A program made the translations under genes and the position numbers. A stretch of DNA of 64,000 nucleotides from an uncultured Croceitalea sp. (GTDB lineage Bacteria; Bacteroidota; Bacteroidia; Flavobacteriales; Flavobacteriaceae). Where the stretch lies: contig CANLWK010000001.1 of the NCBI GenBank assembly GCA_947494805.1, positions 558,001 to 622,000 on the forward strand. The letters run 5' to 3'. Under the pieces are notes generated by a model. That model was not told the origin of the DNA, did no database searches, and was given only the letters and a program-made list of their open reading frames with translations. Of the stretch, positions 1-9,800 are shown in pieces (positions within the stretch are counted from its first letter, which is position 1; each line of letters opens with the position of its first letter).

Positions 1-433
1 TGGCCTTGCCCTCGATCTTGGTCTTTCCGGTGACCACAAGCGGTCTTTGGTTTTCGGCCACATATAGCGCGGGCGTATTTTCATCAATGCCATGGCCCAC
101 CAGTGCCACGGTTTGAAAACGTTGTTTTTGAAAAGACGACCTTACGGTGTACAGATCAAAAACGCCCCATACCTTATTTGTGATCACAGTGGTTATGGTA
201 TTTTCTTCAACAGTATTCCTTTGGCCCAATGCTGAGCCGGCCCCTTGCCTCAAGTTATTTTTTAGGGTATTGGTGTTATGGGCGACCATCGCAATAAAAC
301 GGTTCGTTTTTTTCTGAAACAACAGATGGCCATGGCTTAAAAGCACAAAAGACAATAAGAGCACGGCAATCAACGCACCAACGAACAGCACAAACTGTAG
401 CGAGCCCGCCCTGACTTTTTTAAAAGGTAACAT
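1..433 (-). CDS. Partial PilX/GspK-like minor pilin (C-terminus outside window)
   Basis: This reading frame starts at an ATG at 433 (minus strand) and stays open to the window edge, so only about 144 N-terminal residues are visible. The ATG overlaps the TAA of the upstream gene by one base (TAATG). After a short basic leader comes AGSLQFVLFVGALIAVLLLS, a long hydrophobic segment directly behind a glycine, as in PilX/GspK-type minor pilins that lack the usual Glu at mature position 5. The rest is hydrophilic and predicted extracytoplasmic. Its position after a GspC/PilP-like gene supports a role in the same filament or secretion machine, but the family assignment is inferred from the leader shape and context only. 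A plain single-pass membrane protein is the alternative. Confidence 0.55.
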   Translation of the reverse strand, partial: MLPFKKVRAGSLQFVLFVGALIAVLLLSFVLLSHGHLLFQKKTNRFIAMVAHNTNTLKNNLRQGAGSALGQRNTVEENTITTVITNKVWGVFDLYTVRSSFQKQRFQTVALVGHGIDENTPALYVAENQRPLVVTGKTKIEGKA

Positions 434-888
434 TATTGTAAGGTTATGGTTTCCGTTCGCCCGTCATAGCGCACACGAATCGTTTGTGCGGATCCGTTCA
501 ATAGTTTGACCTTGTCCATGGTCTGGCCTATTTTCATCAAAAACTGTTTGCCCTCAATGGTCACAAAGAACACGCTCTTTTTTCGGTCTTTGTTCGCAAT
601 GGATCCGGTGTAGGCGATAGCACGCTTTGGTGCGGTCGCTTTAACCGACTTGACCTTAGGCCTTGTTTTTTTGGCAACGGGCAAGGTACCCAAAAAGGGA
701 TCGCGGTAGTTGGCAACAATATGGAACGTATCTTTTTCAATAGCGGCCATGGGCTTAAAATCAATATTTTCAATACGCGTTTCCTGAGGCGCTTCCGGAG
801 TTATGGCGTTGAAGATTTTGAGGCCTATGAGTCCCCAAATGACCAGTACGGTGCCCAATAGTATATATGTTCTTGTATTCTTGCTCAA
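433..888 (-). CDS. GspC/PilP-like inner-membrane component
   Basis: This 151-residue protein has one N-terminal membrane segment (about residues 8-26), then a YRDPFLG motif near residue 63 and a basic, proline-containing linker. Its C-terminal beta domain reads like the homology region of GspC or the folded domain of PilP: a YTGS strand, a VFFVTIEGKQ strand, a KIGQTMDKVKLL segment and a closing RVRYDGRTETITLQ strand. In type II secretion and type IV pilus systems this protein links the inner-membrane platform to the secretin. It lies one base downstream of a lipoprotein gene and overlaps the next gene, so it is in an operon. The secretin it would contact is encoded on the other strand at 27228-29477. 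Confidence 0.7.
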   Translation of the reverse strand: MSKNTRTYILLGTVLVIWGLIGLKIFNAITPEAPQETRIENIDFKPMAAIEKDTFHIVANYRDPFLGTLPVAKKTRPKVKSVKATAPKRAIAYTGSIANKDRKKSVFFVTIEGKQFLMKIGQTMDKVKLLNGSAQTIRVRYDGRTETITLQ

Positions 889-889
889 A

Positions 890-1582
890 CTAGTTTATGG
901 TAAAACTGAAGGCTTCACTATCATCACTTTCATTGCCTGCGGCATCAAAGGCTTTTACAAACCAATAGTAGGTGCCCGTGGCAAAGCTTGCCGAATAGGT
1001 TTTATTGGCACCGATATCTTTGCCCACACTGGTGGTCAGTGATGCATCAGAGAAAAAGTAGATGCTGTCACGTTCTGCAGTGCCGGGTACATCGGTGCGC
1101 GTCCAACTGAAATTGACCACGGCGGCATCTTGCTCGGTACCATCGACGGGAGCGACCAACTGGGGCGTATTCGGTGGTGTCACGTCAAGGTCTTCGTCAC
1201 CATTCACCGTAAAACCATTGGTAAAATAAGCGGTTTCAAAACCGCCGTTCAATGCTTTTACACGCCATTGGTACTGTCCGTTGACCAAGGTTTGCTGCAC
1301 TTGCGTCTTCACATTGCCGAGCGTATCAACGGCCAGGGTGCTGTCCAGTACGATTTGCTGTGCATTTTCGAAATCGGGCCGCGCCAACTGAAAGCGGTAC
1401 GAACGTGCTTCTTCAATACCGTTCCAATTAAAATTCACGGTATTGGTGGTCAAAACCACATCATTCAAAGGGGCCAGTACGGTTACCGTCTCGTTTGAGA
1501 TGTCCACTTCTTCTAAAATATCTTCACAACTGGCACAGAGCACTATACCAATAAAAATTGCGATGAGGTAGGTAGGTTTCAT
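890..1582 (-). CDS. Lipoprotein with two fibronectin III-like domains
   Basis: The 230-residue product has a lipoprotein signal peptide ending in the lipobox LCASC. Two beta-sandwich repeats of fibronectin III type follow (about residues 33-125 and 133-230), each with the pattern 'FxW ... YRFQL/SIYFF ... YxWRVKA or YYWFVKAFDAAGN'. It is predicted to be anchored to the outer membrane or the periplasmic face. It sits one base from the neighbouring genes on both sides, between an unknown lipoprotein and the GspC/PilP-like gene, so it is probably co-transcribed with the machine genes. A role as an accessory surface or pilotin-like lipoprotein is a guess; nothing in the sequence proves a function. 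Confidence 0.7.
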   Translation of the reverse strand: MKPTYLIAIFIGIVLCASCEDILEEVDISNETVTVLAPLNDVVLTTNTVNFNWNGIEEARSYRFQLARPDFENAQQIVLDSTLAVDTLGNVKTQVQQTLVNGQYQWRVKALNGGFETAYFTNGFTVNGDEDLDVTPPNTPQLVAPVDGTEQDAAVVNFSWTRTDVPGTAERDSIYFFSDASLTTSVGKDIGANKTYSASFATGTYYWFVKAFDAAGNESDDSEAFSFTIN

Positions 1583-1583
1583 T

Positions 1584-2309
1584 TTAAAATTTTAGGTATG
1601 ACTTATCCGACTTTATTTTAGAAGCCTTCAGATAGGTGTTTTTAGGGCATTTTTCATCTTCATCGACCATATTTTCAATACGCCTATTGTGGTATTGGTC
1701 CTCACCCCAACAAAAGGAGTTCAGCACATAGTTGAATATGGGCAGGTCTTTTAACAGATAGATGCGTTCCTTTTCGCCTTGGTTCAATACCAAAATGATG
1801 TTGTCGAACTTATCTTTCTCTAATTTGGCGGCATACGTCTGCCCAAATTCATTGATTTCAATTTCGGTGAGGGCTATATCGACGGCGGTCACGAATTTAT
1901 GGGTATTGTCCAAGCTGAGGTATTGCCGCATCTCTTCATGCGCATCATTGTTGAGCATATGGGTCAGCCCAATTTTGTCTTGCAATTGCAGGCGTATGTA
2001 TTTGGGTTTGTACCGCAATGAATCGTTATAGGGTATGGAATTGATCTTGGCGGCGCGGTGCATATGCTTGGCATACACGGTATAGCTTTCAATATTGAAG
2101 GGCAATTGTTGCACCGTGACCTTTAGCGTTGACCAATTGGGGGTGCCAATTTGTGCGGCTGCATCGTAAAGCAGACCTCCCTTGGCTTTTACTACGGTGC
2201 CCAAATGCGGCAGCACCAATTTGGTCTCTTGCTTTTTTGCCTTGTACGAACCGCAGGCAACAAGGCTGAGCAATACGATAAGTAGCAGTAGTTTTTGGGT
2301 TGGGTGCAT
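1584..2309 (-). CDS. Lipoprotein of unknown function
   Basis: This 241-residue protein has a typical lipoprotein signal (hydrophobic stretch LLLLIVLLSLVAC, lipobox Cys at residue 19). I do not recognise the mature part. It is a mixed alpha/beta sequence with several beta-like stretches (VKVTVQQLPF, YIRLQLQDKIGL, NIILVLNQGEKERIYLL) and a Cys-rich, basic C-terminus. It is the first of four closely packed minus-strand genes (gaps of 1 base or less) leading to the GspC/PilP-like and minor-pilin-like genes, and lies 69 bases downstream of the large PKD protein. The context suggests an envelope-associated accessory protein of the same locus. Confidence 0.65.
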   Translation of the reverse strand: MHPTQKLLLLIVLLSLVACGSYKAKKQETKLVLPHLGTVVKAKGGLLYDAAAQIGTPNWSTLKVTVQQLPFNIESYTVYAKHMHRAAKINSIPYNDSLRYKPKYIRLQLQDKIGLTHMLNNDAHEEMRQYLSLDNTHKFVTAVDIALTEIEINEFGQTYAAKLEKDKFDNIILVLNQGEKERIYLLKDLPIFNYVLNSFCWGEDQYHNRRIENMVDEDEKCPKNTYLKASKIKSDKSYLKF

Positions 2310-2378
2310 AGCTGTTCTTGTTGTATTAAAAATAGGGAAAATTCTTCGCCCGTATTGTCTAATTTCTGATTTTTATCG

Positions 2379-5300
2379 TCATCTTTTTAGGGTAAAATGT
2401 CCGGTCATCTGTTGGCCGTTGCCATCGTCAAATCTGAACCAATAGTCAGCAGCGGGCAGCGGGTTTCCTAAATAGGTGCCATCCCACCCTGAACCGTTAG
2501 CAGCAAGCTGTCGCAATAATTTGCCATAGCGGTCATAAATGGTCACCGAGGCATTTGGCATGTTTTCGGCGCCAATTACATTCCAAAACTCATGCGTATC
2601 GTCGCCATTGGGCGTAAAGAACTTGCGATAGCCCATGGCAAAGAAGGTGTCGGTCAAGGTTCTACATTCAAAAGGATCCCTGACATATACGGTATAGGTA
2701 CCCGGAAAGACGTCAAAAACATTGTCGGTCTGATAGTTTTCACCATCAATGGAATACTCAAAGGTGCCGATGCCGGTGGCCTGCACAATGAGTGTAACCG
2801 TGTCGGAAAAGCCACTGGAGTCTACCTGCAACGTCTCTGGTGCCCCCGAAGAGACCACTGTAAAGCTTTTGGTATTGGTGCAAGTGACGCCGTTTGTGGT
2901 TTCGGTAACGGTCAGTTCGTAGGTGCCGAGTTGGGTAATGGGCAAGGTAGGCGCCGTGCTCAAGAGCGCATTGGTGGCATCACGCCATTCATACGATTCA
3001 AAAGTTCCGCCATTGACCACCAGATCAGGACTATCAGGGCAGATGACATATTGGTCTTCAATTGGGATCTGGGGCAAGGGGTTGACGATCAATTGAAAAC
3101 TGGTGACGTCATAACAAATATCTAACGAGCGGTGTTGCATACGGGCATAAATGGTTTCGGTCTCCACAGTATTTTGATAACTGTTCTTAGAGAGTGCATT
3201 GGCATTGTTCATGGCATCGAGCTCACTGGCATGGTAGCTCACGCTATAAAAAGCTGCATCTTGTCCGTTGCGAATGGTGGCATCTTGTACCGATAGGTCA
3301 AAGGTATACAAGCCGGTTTCATCAACATCGCAAATGACAATAGGGTCTGGTTGCCCAGCAATGGGGGTATCAAAAACCTGTACGGTAAAACTGCCCACAC
3401 CAAAGCAATCGGCATTGTTGCCATTCTCTAAACGAAAATAGACCGTTTGCGGATTGGCCGTATTCTGCCATACCCCAACGATGGGGTTTTGGTCCAGTTC
3501 GGCATCTTGTTGTGATTCGTAATACCTGAGTTCGATGTTGGTCAAACCGTTTTGAATTTCCGCATTTTTTTCGTTCAGGTCAAACGAGAACAACTGATCG
3601 TTGTCGTCATCACAGACCTGCCAATCGGCCACCTGGGGTACTACGGGCGTGTCGAATATGTTAAGTTGAAACGAAGTGGTATCATAGCATGAAACATCTG
3701 AGGTATTGGCCGCCCGTACAAAAATGGTCGTTTGGTAATCGGTGCTTTGATAGTCGGTGGGCAAAACGTTTACGTTGGCATCCGCATCGGTCTGTGAGGC
3801 ATGGTAGGTAATTGCCAGACTTGCCGGGTTCTGGGCGCCAATGATTTCGCTTGTCGCTTGGGTCAGGTCAAAAACGGCCTGTCCATCATTATTATCATCA
3901 CAAAAAGATAGGTCACTTGGTGTGTTGGCGGTTACCCCCTGCAATACTTCAATCATAAAACTGCCCGTTCGGTAGCAGGTGGGGTAGGTACTGTTCTGAA
4001 ACCGAAAGAAGATTTCTTCGGTTGTAGCGGTGTTGGTATAATTCAGGGGCAGGGCGTTGCTATCGGCATCGGCATCGGCCTGTGAGCTATAGTAGAACAG
4101 CTCAAATTTGGTAGCGTCTTGTCCATTGAAAATTTCATTTGCCTTCAATGCTAGGTCAAAGGTAAATAGGCCATCGGCATCATCGTCGCATACCGTCCAA
4201 TCAGCAATATCACCAACTATAGGAGCTTCCCTAGCGATGATATTGAATTGTGCCGTGCTATAACATAGCGAGGCATTGGCATTGGAGACCCGCACAAAGA
4301 CCGGGGTGGTTCCATAAGCAAACTCATGTATAGGGTCTAGGGCGTTGGTATTGTTATCGGCATCTTGCTGTGATAAAAAATAGGCCACTGTAACATCAGT
4401 GGGGTCTTGGGCCCCTATCACCGCAGGGTTAAAAGAGGGCAGGTCAACGTTGTAACTACCATACGACGTGCAGCCCAAAAGATCCCCCGGGCTTGCGGCG
4501 GTAGGCGTGTCGTAGATCGTAATCTCTTTGGTCTCGGTTTTGGTCTCCGTGGCGGTATTTACCGTTGCATTGACCGTATAGGTGCCCGTGGCGGCATAGG
4601 TATGCGTCGGGTTTTCAAGAGTTGAGGTGGTACCATCCCCAAAATCCCATAAAATACTGGTGATGGGGTCGCTTGCGGTCACCGAAAATTCGGTGCCATC
4701 GCCCAAACAGAAGTTTTGGGCCCTAAGCCCTACAATAAAAAAGGATTGTATAAACGGGGGCAGCCCCAATCTATTATTTCTACCGAGCAGTGAAACGGCA
4801 TTTTGAACATAATCGGCGGCCGTACCCAATACATTGGGGTTGTTGATGGCACCCATATAGGATTCTCCAAATTGGGCCACATAAATTTTGCCATCAATGG
4901 CTAATTGAAAGGCCCCCATCTCAACATTTTGTGGTGGGGCAATTTCAATACCTGTTGCGATCATAGTGGCCTGATCGTAGGCCGACATGTCAAACTGATG
5001 TATGCTTGAGATTTCAGTGGTGCCATCCGGATAAAAGGTGTACCCAATATACAGTTTACTACTGTCTGACGAGAACTCTGCGCCATAGACCACATGGTAC
5101 GTAAATTGTGGTATAGGTGCAAAGTAGTCGTCTAAAAGGAGTCCGTCACTCACGATACCGGAAAAGGGGTCAAACCGAAATACCTCGGTATGAAAGGTGC
5201 CCGAGGTGGCGAGGGCCAAAAACTGGCCATCGGGCGATGCTTTCATATATCCCCTTGTGCCACGGCCGTTGGTCATAAATGGATGACTTACCCCTACTGC

Positions 5301-5891
5301 CGAGACCACCGGGGCCGGGTTTAATCCCGTTGGAGTGATTTGATAGGCCACAAATTCATCATTGCCGTACCGATGTGCCACCACCCAAATATCAGTACCG
5401 TTGCCATGTTGTACGGCAGTAACTTTTTCAAGCACGCGATTTTCTAGGGGGACGTCTTTAAGGGTAACATCGCCCAAACCACCGTCGAGGGTCATATCAA
5501 CGATATTGTAGCGCAGCCCCCCAGGATTACCTTGAACGAACACGGTGAATACATAGTAAATATTGGGATTCCCGGGCGAGGGTACGATGATGGCCGATTG
5601 GGTACTTGAGGGATGCCCCCTCAAACGGTTGCCGTTGGGCATTTGGGCATGGTTGCGGTTCCATATGGTGGAACCATCGGTATAGAACAAAAGATTACCG
5701 GTAGCGTCGGCAATACTGGCACAGCCTTCTTGGGTGACCAATGCCCCGTCGGTCAACGGTACAGGCACGCCAGAGTTAAAATCGAGCCCTGCCGCTTCGC
5801 CAAAATACCATATCGCTGCCTCTTGTTGGGCATTGGTGTACAAGCTAAAAAAACACAAAAGCAATACGAAGTAGATACGTGGGTGCAACAT
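2379..5891 (-). CDS. Large secreted PKD-domain protein with type IX (type B) sorting domain
   Basis: The 1170-residue protein begins with a Sec signal peptide (cleavage near TNAQ). Residues 25-390 form a propeller-like region opening with a WYFGEAAGLDFN motif common in Bacteroidota surface proteins. A PKD domain follows (WDFGDGTTSTLENPTHTY, about 415-460), then about five repeats of 85-90 residues, most opening with CDDDxDGxFxFDL. The last 85 residues (FFTPNGDDTHEFWNVIG ... ADYWFRFDDGNGQ) form the gliding-motility-associated type B sorting domain of type IX secretion. It should cross the inner membrane by Sec and the outer membrane by the type IX system and act at or beyond the cell surface, probably in adhesion. 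Upstream is a repeat-bearing gene-free region. Co-transcription with the following lipoprotein genes is likely. Confidence 0.88.
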   Translation of the reverse strand: MLHPRIYFVLLLCFFSLYTNAQQEAAIWYFGEAAGLDFNSGVPVPLTDGALVTQEGCASIADATGNLLFYTDGSTIWNRNHAQMPNGNRLRGHPSSTQSAIIVPSPGNPNIYYVFTVFVQGNPGGLRYNIVDMTLDGGLGDVTLKDVPLENRVLEKVTAVQHGNGTDIWVVAHRYGNDEFVAYQITPTGLNPAPVVSAVGVSHPFMTNGRGTRGYMKASPDGQFLALATSGTFHTEVFRFDPFSGIVSDGLLLDDYFAPIPQFTYHVVYGAEFSSDSSKLYIGYTFYPDGTTEISSIHQFDMSAYDQATMIATGIEIAPPQNVEMGAFQLAIDGKIYVAQFGESYMGAINNPNVLGTAADYVQNAVSLLGRNNRLGLPPFIQSFFIVGLRAQNFCLGDGTEFSVTASDPITSILWDFGDGTTSTLENPTHTYAATGTYTVNATVNTATETKTETKEITIYDTPTAASPGDLLGCTSYGSYNVDLPSFNPAVIGAQDPTDVTVAYFLSQQDADNNTNALDPIHEFAYGTTPVFVRVSNANASLCYSTAQFNIIAREAPIVGDIADWTVCDDDADGLFTFDLALKANEIFNGQDATKFELFYYSSQADADADSNALPLNYTNTATTEEIFFRFQNSTYPTCYRTGSFMIEVLQGVTANTPSDLSFCDDNNDGQAVFDLTQATSEIIGAQNPASLAITYHASQTDADANVNVLPTDYQSTDYQTTIFVRAANTSDVSCYDTTSFQLNIFDTPVVPQVADWQVCDDDNDQLFSFDLNEKNAEIQNGLTNIELRYYESQQDAELDQNPIVGVWQNTANPQTVYFRLENGNNADCFGVGSFTVQVFDTPIAGQPDPIVICDVDETGLYTFDLSVQDATIRNGQDAAFYSVSYHASELDAMNNANALSKNSYQNTVETETIYARMQHRSLDICYDVTSFQLIVNPLPQIPIEDQYVICPDSPDLVVNGGTFESYEWRDATNALLSTAPTLPITQLGTYELTVTETTNGVTCTNTKSFTVVSSGAPETLQVDSSGFSDTVTLIVQATGIGTFEYSIDGENYQTDNVFDVFPGTYTVYVRDPFECRTLTDTFFAMGYRKFFTPNGDDTHEFWNVIGAENMPNASVTIYDRYGKLLRQLAANGSGWDGTYLGNPLPAADYWFRFDDGNGQQMTGHFTLKR

Positions 5892-6180
5892 GGTTATCTG
5901 TAGGTTGGCAAGAAAAAAATAACACTTTTTTTTTACCTGAAAAAGCGCTGGTACAAAACATTGAAAAAAAGCATAAACACTATGGTTTTTGCCTATTTTT
6001 TCTGGGGTTTTTCTGCAAGTTCAACGATTAAAAATGATATGTTGGGACAAAGGGCATTATGGGTTCTGCGGATAAACGAAAACTTTTGCCCATTGACGTA
6101 GAAATACAAAAGCCGTGGCACCAAATGTTCTTGCTTCTTATCTGGTAGGGCACCTGCTGGCACTTATCTGCCGTAGCATA

Positions 6181-6263
6181 AAAAACCACAATAGTACCGC
6201 TGTGGTCGTTCCCTCTGTTTTCTTACTCGGTACGGCACCCGTTATAAACGAGCGCCAGCGGGG
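6181..6263. repeat. Direct repeat copy 1
   Basis: This about 83-base segment starts with AAAAACCACAATA and ends with ACGAGCGCCAGCGGGG. It matches 6393-6476 closely, including the shared core ACTCGGTACGGCACCCGT. The two copies lie in the same orientation about 212 bases apart. It is non-coding, just downstream of the RHS tip and its coupled small gene. Confidence 0.8.
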
Positions 6264-6392
6264 AAAAAGGGAAGGCCAACCCCATTTTAATCGGAATAAA
6301 GCTGTTGCTGAAGATATTGTTGTACCCATTACTTCAAAGCGGGTTATCGATACCATGATACGTGGTACCAAGGCCAAAAAAGCATACGCATT

Positions 6393-6476
6393 AAAAACCA
6401 CAATATTACAGCTGTGGTCATTCCCTTTGTTTTTTTACTCGGTACGGCACCCGTCACAGACGAGCGCCAGCGGGGG
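6393..6476. repeat. Direct repeat copy 2
   Basis: This is the second copy of the repeat at 6181-6263, with scattered substitutions (for example CACAGACGAGCGCC against TATAAACGAGCGCC). The reading frame is not preserved between copies, which argues for a non-coding dispersed element rather than a duplicated gene fragment. Confidence 0.8.
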
Positions 6477-6529
6477 TAAGCTTTTGGTTTCATTTATCAT
6501 GGGTGCAAACAACGATATTGTAATTATTG

Positions 6530-6877
6530 TTATTTAATAGAGTATTTTTTATACAATTCATACTTAGACTGTTTCTTTTTATAATGTTTTAAGAATGATT
6601 GATTTTTCTTCTTTACGAGGGAATCTCCTATTTTAAGATTTGAATAAGTACCTCTTATTGGATAATCATTTAGATAAAACTCTTTATCATTTATAGTTAC
6701 GAAATATATCTTTTTTTTGTCAAGTCTTATTTTTTGAATAACTCCTTGATAGTGTATTTCTTTCTCTGCATTTTTTGAATGATTCTTTTTGTATTTGGTA
6801 TAAAAAACAAAACATAAAATCATCAGTATGAAAAATATGATTCTGAATAATGGATTATTTTTTTTTGTTGTTTTCAT
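6530..6877 (-). CDS. Small membrane-anchored protein coupled to the RHS tip (candidate immunity protein)
   Basis: This 115-residue, lysine-rich protein has one membrane segment (about residues 12-27, IIFFILMILCFVFYTK) and a small beta-rich domain (YQGVIQKIRLDKKKIYFVTI ... GDSL). Its ATG overlaps the stop codon of the RHS gene as ATGA (6874-6877), so translation is probably coupled. The gene is very AT-rich: 11 G/C in 6541-6600 against 24 in 7981-8040 within the RHS core, which suggests separate acquisition. I do not recognise the family. In polymorphic toxin loci a small gene directly after the toxin tip is usually the immunity gene, and that is the basis for the suggestion; a role unrelated to immunity is possible. 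Confidence 0.6.
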   Translation of the reverse strand: MKTTKKNNPLFRIIFFILMILCFVFYTKYKKNHSKNAEKEIHYQGVIQKIRLDKKKIYFVTINDKEFYLNDYPIRGTYSNLKIGDSLVKKKNQSFLKHYKKKQSKYELYKKYSIK

Positions 6878-9800
6878 TTTCTTTCGTTTTTAAAAAAAGG
6901 TGTTGTGGCACCATATACTGCTTTTAAATTAGCTCCACTGGCTGGACTTGCTTTCACTCCTAAAGAAAAATTGGCGCTACTCCAATTCCATGTTGGCGTC
7001 AACTCCGAATCTAAACTTAAAATATTAGAAACTGAAAAGCCTACTCCAGGTGAAATACCAACTTCGCCACCAGCATAAGTACCGGGAAGATCCACAGAAG
7101 TGTGAACAGAATTTCCGGTATAATAACCAAAATCTATTCCAGCACTAAAACTAGTATCAACGCCATCTGCTGCGTAACCACCCGAATTTATAAATAAGTT
7201 GAAGTATCCGGCGTCTTCCCCTTTCAATATTAGAACAGCCTGAACATTAGTATCTCCTCCGATAAATGCCCCACCTGACCCACCAGCATGAAGACCAATT
7301 GCATCAGGAGTTAAATTATATGGTAAATTTCGCAAATCCTCTTCAGCCCCTGCCAATCCTTCTGAAAGACGTTCACCATTTTTAAACTCAATTTCTTCAT
7401 CGGTAATGTTACTTCCTTGACTTTGAGCAATTTGGTCTTTTGCTTTTCCAATACCGGTAGCCCAGTCCCAGAGTTTTTTCCAACCGTCACAACACCCATT
7501 AATGGCCATGGCACCGTCCGGATCGATCATGCTTAAAGGATTATTCCCCATCCCCAAATAAGGCGATACATATTGCCTAGCGGGATCGGTAGTCAGCCAA
7601 CGGCCTAAACGACCATCCCACAAACGCAGTTCAAAGGCTTCCATACCTGTTTGTGCATCTTTTTCTTGCCCTTGAAAGGCATAGCGATAGTTATCAGGGT
7701 CAAGGCCGTTACGATTGGGCATCGGCATACCAAAAGGGTAGTAATCTGTAAAGCCCTCTTCAACAGCGGTATTGCCACTTTTCTCAAAAACCATGCGCAC
7801 ATTGCCCAAATGGTCGGTCATTTCATACACGTACTTATCCGTTGAACTACCAACTTGGCGTATGCCTATTCGTGAACTACCGTAAATGGGGTGTTCTTTG
7901 ATTGACTGGTCAATATAAACGGCCATAACGCTGCCGGCCACATCACGCACATAGTGTGTGGTCTGCACCAGGTCCCCCTGGGCATTGTACCGTTCTTTTT
8001 TGACCCTATGGTTTCGGTCATTGTAATTGAAACGTACCAAGGGTTGACCGTTTTTGCTTACCTCGGTAACCAAACCACTGGCGTTGTACATATAGGTAAG
8101 CCCCTCAGACACATTTGCGGTCATTTGACCGATTGCATTGTAATCATAATTGTTGCCATCTTGATCCGTAATATCATCGGCGTTGGGGGCATCGCCCGAT
8201 CCATTGTAGGTAGCATCATCTACACGCAGCAATTGATTGGGTCCGTCTTGTGGGGTGGTCTTATACCTGTAAGTGAGGTCGTCCATGGCTTTGTTGCTAC
8301 CATCTTTGTTCCGTTTAAGTTTCTCAATATTGCCATTGGGATCATACTCAATACCAGTGACATCGTATTCACCATTGCCCACATCTTCAAAACCATTGGC
8401 ACTAACGATTCGCGCCGTAAAATTGCTGCCCGGTTGCGCATGAAAGTTCTCACCTAAAGTGATACTTTGTGTTGCCTCACGAACAATGGTGCCACTTGCG
8501 CTGGTATAGGTTCCATTATCAGGATAGGTGGTTGGGGCACTACTGTTTCCATTGCCTAAAAACGTACCAAAATCGGCATTGGTGAGCCAATTATCGCGAT
8601 TGTATTGAAAGGCATAGGCACTGGGGTTGGACTGGTTTAAGATCTTGTTGTTCCAACGTATGCCCTTCAAGTTGCCGTTCAACCGATCTTGCCCGTAGAC
8701 CGCTGCTCCAATATTGGGTACATTTCGTTGGTAATCTGAACGATGATAGTCTAATTGCATACCAAAAAGGTCATTGGTATCACCACCTGGATCAGAGGTC
8801 GCATTTAAGGCGGGGTGGTTAATACCTTTAAGTTGTCCGCCCAATGAGTATACATAGTCCAAACCCTGTGCGCCATTCGCCAGTTCCATACGTTTGAGCC
8901 CACCTGATTCATAGTAGGTGTAGGTGGCCTGTGTAAGATAGGTGCTGCCATTGGTGGAGGTCTCTACCGTAGTGAGCTCATCGGCAATATTGTAGGTATA
9001 TCGATGAATGAACTGATCTGAGGCATCTTTCTGATAGATGACCTGGGTCACCAGGCCCGAGACCGGATGGTATTCATAATCTACCGTTTTGGTACGCAAA
9101 GCCCTTGTATTGTTCAAGCCTACAATTTCTTGCACCAACCATTTTACCCGCCCATATATGTCATAGCTGTACCATGTTTTACTTTGGTCGTTGGCCGTGT
9201 AGACCACATTACCGGCCGTAAAATCCATTGAAGGGTATGACGACTGCCTAGAACCAAGATCAAAGGCGTTGGTCGTGCTATCGTATATGGTATTTTGTAC
9301 TTCTTTTTTGGTGCCCGAGGCCAAGTTTGGGTTGTCAGGGTCCGCATTTTGAAAACCAGTGCCGACCAATACGCCACTTTCTATGGGTCTGCCAAAAGTA
9401 TCATACTGTGTATATGAAAACTCGGCATCGCCATAGCTACCATCTTCATTGGGATCTTTTTGCTTGCTGTTCTGTGAGTAACGAATCTGTCCGTCTTTGC
9501 GGTACTTGAACCAGGCCTTACCTTCATCGGGGCTATCGGTATAGGTCAATTGCCCCAGAGCGTCATATTGATAAGTAGTTTTTGGTTTTGTTGCCAATGT
9601 GCTTCCCTTGGGTTGGTACGATGCAACAAGCCTGTCGGCGTCATCATATTCGTTCAGGGCATAATCATAGTAGTTTTCCCTGTAGGTTACCGTGGCACTG
9701 CCGGCTACATAGCTATCTGGATTGCTTACAGCGACACGATAAAAACCGTTGGCCAAACCTATAGATGGACTAACTGTACTCTCGGAAATTAAGTTATAGG

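Larger units (their letters stand above)
5892..6529. other. Gene-free region containing a diverged direct repeat
   Basis: These 638 bases separate the PKD-protein gene from the RHS-linked small gene. Open frames here cross the two repeat copies in different frames and match nothing, so no gene is called. The part next to 5891 is rich in A and T runs and should carry the promoter of the PKD gene, but no clear TAnnTTTG box was found. The part from 6181 to 6476 is taken up by two copies of an about 83-base repeat and the sequence between them. Confidence 0.7.

Noticed and set aside
2379-5891. Repeated DNA blocks in the PKD protein gene considered as a CRISPR-like or mobile repeat
   Set aside because: The repeats are diverged protein domains of 85-90 residues kept in frame, not short identical repeats with spacers.
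6115-6537. Open frame of 140 codons on the plus strand in the repeat region
   Set aside because: It crosses the two direct-repeat copies in different frames, has no recognisable motif and lies in DNA best explained as non-coding repeats.
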